Source: Lentzea albidocapillata subsp. violacea
GTDB taxonomy: Bacteria > Actinomycetota > Actinomycetes > Mycobacteriales > Pseudonocardiaceae
Direction of reading: 5' to 3'
DNA length: 64,000 nt
Assembly (NCBI RefSeq): GCF_900100275.1
Contig: NZ_FNET01000004.1
Location: 186,001-250,000 of the forward strand
Part shown: one piece after another, positions 58,910 through 64,000 of the stretch
Layout of the letters: every line of letters begins with the position of its first letter
How positions within the stretch are numbered: the first letter of the stretch is position 1
Position numbers and translations under genes: made by a program
The notes under the pieces: generated by a model
The model's database searches: none
Seen by the model: the letters and a program-made list of their open reading frames with translations, nothing else
Told to the model about the DNA's origin: nothing

Positions 58910-58979
58910 GGGTCTGTATCGAAGTCCGTGTTCGCGATAGCCGAGCGACTCTCATCGAACGGGACTTCGATACAGACCC
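58910..58979. repeat. 18-bp perfect inverted repeat with 34-nt spacer
   Basis: GGGTCTGTATCGAAGTCC (58910-58927) and its exact complement (58962-58979) flank a 34-bp spacer that itself begins TTCG and ends CGAA. It lies 17 bp after the helY stop and about 95 bp before the DUF4333 start. It may terminate helY transcription, but the loop is too long for a classic terminator and the stem is not GC-only; a transposon-end remnant or attenuator is possible. Confidence 0.8.
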
Positions 58980-58996
58980 TAGGCCACAACTCGGGG

Positions 58997-61738
58997 TCAC
59001 ATCATCGCCACCACGCCGCGGCGCAGCGCGTCGACGGCCTTGGCCGCGGCCGCGCCGACCGGCTCCTGGCGGCCGACGACGTCGCGGATCTGGTCCAGCA
59101 GGTCGATCACCTGCCTGCACCAGCGCACGAAGTCGCCCGCGCCGAGCTCGTTGCCACCGGCCTCGGCGGCGCTCAGGACCTTCTCCAGCGACTCGCCGCG
59201 CGCCCAGCGGTACACCGGCCAGGCGAAACCGGGGTCGGGCTGACGGGTGATGCGTTCAAGCTTGAGGCGGCGCTCGTCGTCCTCGATCTCCGCCCACAGC
59301 CGCACCGTCTTGAGCATCGCGTCGGCCACCGCGCCCTGCGGCAGGCGTGCCTCGACGGGACCGTCCCGGCGTGCCTCGTAGACCAGCGACGACACGACGG
59401 CGGCGAGTTCCTCCGGCTTGAGGCCCTTCCACACGCCGTGGCGGATGCACTCGGCGGCGAGCAGGTCCGACTCGCTGTAGAGCCTGGTCAGGCGCTTGCC
59501 GTCGGCGGTGACCTCCTCGGACTCGCTGAGGTAGCCGCGCTCGCGCAGCAGCGCGCGGATGCGGTCGAACTGGCGCGCCAGCGAGTGCGTCGTCGCCGCG
59601 ACCTTGCGCTCCAGCTGCTGGTTCTCGGCCAGCAGCCGGTGGTACCGCTCGCCCCACCGGGCGTGGTCCTCGCGCTGGTCACAGCCGTGGCACGGGTGGG
59701 CGCGCAGGGCGCGGCGCAGCGTCGCGAGCTCCGGGTCGTCGTCCGCCGTGGTCTGCCTGCGGCCCCGCGACGGCACCGTGATGCCCGTGTTGCGGATCGT
59801 GGACGCCAGGTCGCGCCGCGACTTGGGCGAGCGCACGTCGACCTGCTTGGGCAGGCGGATGTGGCCCAGCACCTCGACCGGCGACGGGAAGTCGGCCGAC
59901 GTGAGGCGGCCCGACCAGCGGTCCTCGGTGACGACCAGCGGCTTCGCCTCGCCCATCGGCTCGAGGCCGGGGTCGACGACGACGGCGAGGCCACTGCGGC
60001 GCCCGGACGGCACCGCGATCACGTCGCCCTTGCGCAGCCGTTCGAGCGACTTGGCCGTCTCGATGCGGCGCGAGTTCGTGTTCTGCTTCGCGAGCTGCTT
60101 CTCCCGGTCGCCGATGCGGCGGCGCAGCGTCGCGTACTCGGTGAAGTCGCCCAGGTGGCACGTCATCGCCTCGGTGTAGCCGGCGAGCGCCTCCTTGTTG
60201 CGCTCGATGCGGCGCGCGAGGCCCACGACCGACCTGTCCGCCTGGAACTGCGCGAACGACTGCTCCAGGATCTCGCGTGCGGACGCGGCCCCGAGCTGGT
60301 GCACGAGGTTGACGGCCATGTTGTAGCCCGGCCGGAACGACGACCGCAGCGGGTACGTGCGGGTGGACGCGAGCCCGCCGACCGCCTTGGGGTCGATTCC
60401 CGGCTGCCAGACGACGACCGCGTGCCCTTCGACGTCGATGCCGCGACGCCCCGCACGGCCCGTGAGCTGCGTGTACTCGCCCGGCGTGAGGTCGACGTGC
60501 GCCTCTCCGTTGTACTTCACGAGCTTTTCGAGCACGACCGTCCGCGCGGGCATGTTGATGCCCAGCGCGAGCGTCTCGGTCGCGAACACGACCTTGACCA
60601 GCCCGCGGACGAACAGCTCCTCGACCGTCTCCTTGAAGGCGGGCAGCAGCCCGGCGTGGTGCGACGCGATGCCGCGCTCCAGCGCCTCACGCCACTCCCA
60701 GTACCCGAGCACCGTCAGGTCGGCCTCGGGCAGGTCCCGCGTCTTCTCGTCGACGATCCGGCGGACCTCCTCGGTCTCCTCCGGCGAGTTGAGCCGCAGC
60801 CCGGCCCGCGCCGTCTGCGCGACCGCCGCGTCACAGCCCGCACGGCTGAACACGAACACGATCGCGGGCAGCAACGACGCCGCGTCGAGCCGCTGGATCA
60901 TGTCGATGCGCGACGTCGGCTTGAACCCACTGTTGCGCGCCGCGCGCCCATTGCCGCCGGTGCGGTTGCGCCCGCGGCTGAACGGCACGTGGTACCGCAC
61001 GAGCTCCTCGGTCTTGCGCACCACCTGGGAGTTGATCCGCGCGTGCGTCTGGTCGCCCTCGAACAGGTCGAGCATCTGGTTGCCCACCAGCATGTGCTGC
61101 CACAGCGGCACGGGCCGGTGCTCGTCGACCACGACGGAGGTGTCGCCGCGGACCTCGACCAGCCACTCGCCGAACTCCTCGGCGTTGCTGACCGTCGCGG
61201 ACAGACCGACCACCTGCACGTGCTCGGGCAGGTGCAGGATGACCTCTTCCCACACCGGCCCGCGGAAGCGGTCCGCGAGGTAGTGCACCTCGTCCATCAC
61301 GACGTACGCCAGTCCGTCCAGAGTGGACGAACCCGAGTACAGCATGTTCCGCAGCACCTCGGTCGTCATGACCACGACCGGCGCGCCGCCGTTCACACTC
61401 GTGTCGCCGGTGAGCAGGCCGATGCTCTCCGGCCCGTACCGCGCGGTGAGGTCGGCGAACTTCTGGTTGCTCAGCGCCTTGATCGGCGTCGTGTAGAAGC
61501 ACTTGCGGCCCTCGGACAGCGCGAGGTGCACAGCGAACTCGCCCACCACCGTCTTACCGGCACCGGTGGGGGCGCAGACGAGCACTCCGTGACCGTCCTC
61601 CAGGGCCTCACAGGCCTGGCGCTGGAACGGGTCCAGCTCGAACGAGATCACGGACAGGAAATCGGTCAGCTTGGGCCGCTGGGCATTGCGCCGGGAGTGG
61701 GCGTAGGCCTCGGCCGGGGACCGCGAAGCGCTTGACAC
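58997..61738 (-). CDS. helY: DEAD/DEAH-box RNA helicase, HelY/Ski2-like
   Basis: 913 residues from GTG 61738. Helicase motifs in order: ELDPFQRQACEAL (Q-like), CAPTGAGKTVVGEFA (I), TTPIKALSNQK (Ia), TTEVLRNML, MDEVHYL (II, DEVH), GLSATVSNAEEF (III), VVFATETLALGINMPA (V) and YTQLTGRAGRRGID (VI). A DSHCT-type C-terminal domain ends the protein. This is the actinobacterial HelY family, related to Mtr4/Ski2 RNA helicases, probably in RNA processing or DNA repair. Confidence 0.95.
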   Translation of the reverse strand: MSSASRSPAEAYAHSRRNAQRPKLTDFLSVISFELDPFQRQACEALEDGHGVLVCAPTGAGKTVVGEFAVHLALSEGRKCFYTTPIKALSNQKFADLTARYGPESIGLLTGDTSVNGGAPVVVMTTEVLRNMLYSGSSTLDGLAYVVMDEVHYLADRFRGPVWEEVILHLPEHVQVVGLSATVSNAEEFGEWLVEVRGDTSVVVDEHRPVPLWQHMLVGNQMLDLFEGDQTHARINSQVVRKTEELVRYHVPFSRGRNRTGGNGRAARNSGFKPTSRIDMIQRLDAASLLPAIVFVFSRAGCDAAVAQTARAGLRLNSPEETEEVRRIVDEKTRDLPEADLTVLGYWEWREALERGIASHHAGLLPAFKETVEELFVRGLVKVVFATETLALGINMPARTVVLEKLVKYNGEAHVDLTPGEYTQLTGRAGRRGIDVEGHAVVVWQPGIDPKAVGGLASTRTYPLRSSFRPGYNMAVNLVHQLGAASAREILEQSFAQFQADRSVVGLARRIERNKEALAGYTEAMTCHLGDFTEYATLRRRIGDREKQLAKQNTNSRRIETAKSLERLRKGDVIAVPSGRRSGLAVVVDPGLEPMGEAKPLVVTEDRWSGRLTSADFPSPVEVLGHIRLPKQVDVRSPKSRRDLASTIRNTGITVPSRGRRQTTADDDPELATLRRALRAHPCHGCDQREDHARWGERYHRLLAENQQLERKVAATTHSLARQFDRIRALLRERGYLSESEEVTADGKRLTRLYSESDLLAAECIRHGVWKGLKPEELAAVVSSLVYEARRDGPVEARLPQGAVADAMLKTVRLWAEIEDDERRLKLERITRQPDPGFAWPVYRWARGESLEKVLSAAEAGGNELGAGDFVRWCRQVIDLLDQIRDVVGRQEPVGAAAAKAVDALRRGVVAMM

Positions 61739-62117
61739 CCCATCAGGCTTTCACATCGCACCGACAATTGCCGTCGAGATAGATTAACTTCAACCGACAC
61801 TGAAACGACAGAGGGCGATGTCCCCAGGACATCGCCCTCTACCTGCGGTTTCACGTCAGGCTTCGACTTGCGCAAGACGACGGTCGTATGGCAGGCGCCC
61901 GCCCTCGCAAGCCCACCACGCACGCAGCCTGGCGTGGCGATGCGAAACGAGCCGTACGAACCCTTCAGGGCTGGGTAGCGGTGCACCCCGAACACAACCC
62001 CGCGCAGTTCCGCCACGACCCGCGCGCCCACCCCCGCAAGGCGACCACCCGCACGGCAGGCGACCCCTCCGCTGGAACAACCACCCGCAAGCCGACCCGC
62101 ACGGGCCACCACCAGCG
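61739..62117. other. Intergenic region between helY and htpG
   Basis: 379 bp without a convincing gene. It contains the perfect 14-bp hairpin at 61810-61840. The part 61850-62110 has open frames on both strands, but they are Arg/Pro/His-rich with no start-proximal ribosome site and look like GC-driven spurious frames. An AT-rich patch near 61760-61800 may hold the helY promoter. Confidence 0.6.
61810..61840. terminator. Perfect 14-bp hairpin downstream of htpG
   Basis: AGAGGGCGATGTCC (61810-61823), loop CCA, GGACATCGCCCTCT (61827-61840). The stem and tight loop fit a rho-independent-type actinobacterial terminator. It lies about 280 bp past the htpG stop and 72 bp upstream of helY, so it may separate the two transcripts. 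Confidence 0.8.
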
Positions 62118-63962
62118 TCAGAACGTGCGCTGCACCCGGTCCGCCACCAGCTTCACGAAGCGGGACGGGTCGGCAAGCTCTCCACCCTCAGCCAGCAACG
62201 CCAACCCGTGGATCAGCTCCGCGGTGTCAGCCAGCCCGTCGCGTTCGCCGCCCGCGAACGCCTTGTGCAGCCCCTCCACCAACGGGTGCGACGGGTTGAG
62301 CTCCAGGATCCGCTTGATCTTCGGCAGCTCCTGCCCCATCGCCTTGTACATCTTCTCCAGCGTCGGGGTGATGTCGTACGAGTCACCGACGACACACGCC
62401 GGGGAGGTCGTCAGACGGGACGAGAGGCGGACCTCCTTGACGCTGTCCTCCAACTGCTCCTTCATCCACGTGAGCAGGTCGGCGAACTCCGCGGCCCTGG
62501 CCTCGTTGGCCGACTTCTCCTCGTCGGTCTCCAGGTCCACCTGGCCCTTGGCGACCGACTGGAACGTCCTCCCGTCGAAGGCGGGGACGGAGTCGACCCA
62601 CATCTCGTCGATCGTGTCGGTGAGGATCAGCACCTCGAAGTCCTTGGCGCGCAACGCTTCCAGGTGCGGCGACTTCTCGACGGCCACTCGTGAGTCGCCG
62701 GTCATGAAGTAGATGTGCTCCTGGCCGTCCTTCATCCGGGAGACGTACTCGGCGAGGGTGGTCAGCGACTCTTCGGAGTGCGTGGACGCGAAGGAGCAGA
62801 CGTCCAGGATCGCGTCGCGGTTGTCCGTGTCGGAGAGCAGGCCCTCCTTCAGGGCCGCGCCTACCTCGCCCCACAGCTTCGCGTAGTCGTCCGGGCGCGT
62901 GCCCATCAGCGACTTGATCGAGGACAGCACCTTCTTGACCAGGCGGCGGCGCATCAGCTGGATCTGGCGGTCCTGCTGCAGGATCTCGCGCGAGACGTTC
63001 AGCGAGAGGTCCGCCGCGTCGACGACACCCTTCACGAAGCGCAGGTACTCCGGCATCAGCTCGGCGCAGTCCTCCATGATGAAGACGCGCTTCACGTAGA
63101 GCTGGACGCCGCGCTTGCCGTCGCGCATGAACAGGTCCATCGGCGCCTGCGCGGGCAGGAACAGCAGGGCCTGGTACTCGAACGTGCCCTCCGCCTGCAT
63201 GCGGATGGTCTCGAGCGGCGCGTTCCAGTCGTGGCTGATGTGCCGGTAGAACTCGGCGTACTCCTCCTCCGTCACCTCGGAGGCCGGGCGCGCCCACAGG
63301 GCCTTGCGCGAGTTGATGTCCTCGCCGCCCAGGCGCACCGGCCAGGTGATGAAGTCCGAGTAGCGCTTGACGATCTCGCGGATCTTCGCCGGCTCCGTGT
63401 AGTCGGGCAGGCGGTCCTCGTCGTCGGACGGCTTGAGGTGCAACGTGACCGAGGTGCCCTGGGGCGCGTCGTCCACGTCGTCGATCGTGTACGTGGCCTC
63501 GCCGGTCGACTCCCAGCGCACGCCCTTCTCGGCGTGCGGGTACCTCGTCACGAGGGTGACCTTGTCCGCCACCATGAACGACGAGTAGAAGCCGATGCCG
63601 AACTGGCCGATCAGGTCGGACGCGCTGCCGGACTGCTGTTCCTTGAGCTGCTTGAGGAACTCCGCGGTGCCGGACTTCGCGATCGTGCCGATGAGCCCGA
63701 CGACGTCCTCGCGCGTCATGCCGATGCCGTTGTCCCGCACCGTCAGCGTGCGCTCGGCCGGATCGGACTCGATCACGATGTGCAGGTCGTCGACGTCGAC
63801 CTGCATGTCCTTGTCGCGGAACGACTCCAGCCGCAGCTTGTCGAGCGCGTCGGAGGCGTTCGAGACCAGCTCGCGCAGGAACGTGTCCTTGTTCGAGTAG
63901 ATCGAGTGGATCATCAGCTGCAGCAGCTGACGTGCCTCGGACTGAAACTCCAGCGTCTCCAT
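62118..63962 (-). CDS. htpG: Chaperone HtpG (Hsp90)
   Basis: 614 residues. The GHKL ATPase domain (about 1-215) has [43 protein letters not shown] and [18 protein letters not shown]. The middle domain contains [22 protein letters not shown] and [21 protein letters not shown], with the arginine that contacts ATP. The C-terminal dimerisation domain lacks a MEEVD tail, as in bacteria. The ATG is at 63962, and only 38 bp of upstream sequence are in the window. Confidence 0.97.
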
Positions 63963-64000
63963 GAATCCCTACCGAAAACCGTGAAACGAACCGAACAGCC

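Noticed and set aside
58928-61735. 935-residue open frame on the plus strand
   Set aside because: It lies fully antisense to helY, is Arg/Asp/His-rich, and shows no motif; a GC-driven shadow frame.
61850-62110. Possible small genes on either strand between the hairpin and htpG
   Set aside because: Frames are Arg/Pro-rich, lack ribosome sites, and extend antisense into htpG without recognisable sequence.

Overview
The window is very GC-rich, uses GTG and TTG starts freely, and packs genes with 4-bp ATGA/GTGA/TTGA overlaps. Gene content (Ku, HelY helicase, Eis-type acetyltransferase, DUF4333 and DUF6204 proteins, BTAD/SARP-type regulator, WYL regulators, many secreted glycosidases) points to a filamentous actinomycete, probably Pseudonocardiales (Lentzea/Lechevalieria/Saccharothrix-like). 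That placement is inference from gene content; no rRNA, tRNA, CRISPR array, IS element or replication origin was seen.

Region 1 (1-9.8 kb): a 5'-complete but window-truncated protein with a tandem 10-residue repeat, a DUF5937-like winged-helix regulator, a TetR/MFS exporter pair with two matching operators, a 54-residue membrane protein antisense to the exporter tail, a YiiX-like permuted amidase, and a minus-strand series: small Pro-rich membrane protein, sensor kinase, response regulator, then SLC13-like permease and glycerate kinase. The motif GATGAA-N6-TTCATC occurs both upstream of the two-component operon and upstream of the permease-kinase pair.

Region 2 (9.9-25.9 kb): a secreted GH97 glycosidase coupled to a frameshifted F5/8-type secreted protein, an alpha/beta hydrolase, a YfcE-like phosphoesterase, Ku, a PP2C phosphatase, a WYL regulator divergent from an epoxide hydrolase, an AfsR-like regulator, a PQQ-like beta-propeller protein and a secreted hydrolase with a truncated tandem copy.

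Region 3 (25.9-43.6 kb): a TetR regulator divergent from a DrrC/UvrA-like ABC protein that is coupled to a siderophore-interacting protein broken by a GCCC tandem duplication, an O-methyltransferase, an alditol-oxidase-like flavoprotein, an SRPBCC/ArsR pair, a ricin-lectin/beta-helix secreted protein, a GH18 chitinase, a mpaB-type oxygenase, a GH29-like glycosidase and a DUF4231 membrane protein.

Region 4 (43.6-49.9 kb): a complete hydroxyproline catabolic operon. It encodes the three subunits of a D-hydroxyproline dehydrogenase, a pyrroline-hydroxycarboxylate deaminase-like lyase and a 4-hydroxyproline epimerase, with an XRE-cupin regulator on one side and a second HTH regulator on the other.

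Region 5 (49.9-64 kb): an FtsX-like permease with two small ABC ATPases, an Lrp regulator coupled to an M24 peptidase, a 5'-3' exonuclease, a membrane-anchored unknown, Eis, a DUF4333 protein, HelY and HtpG. Strong hairpins separate most of these blocks.
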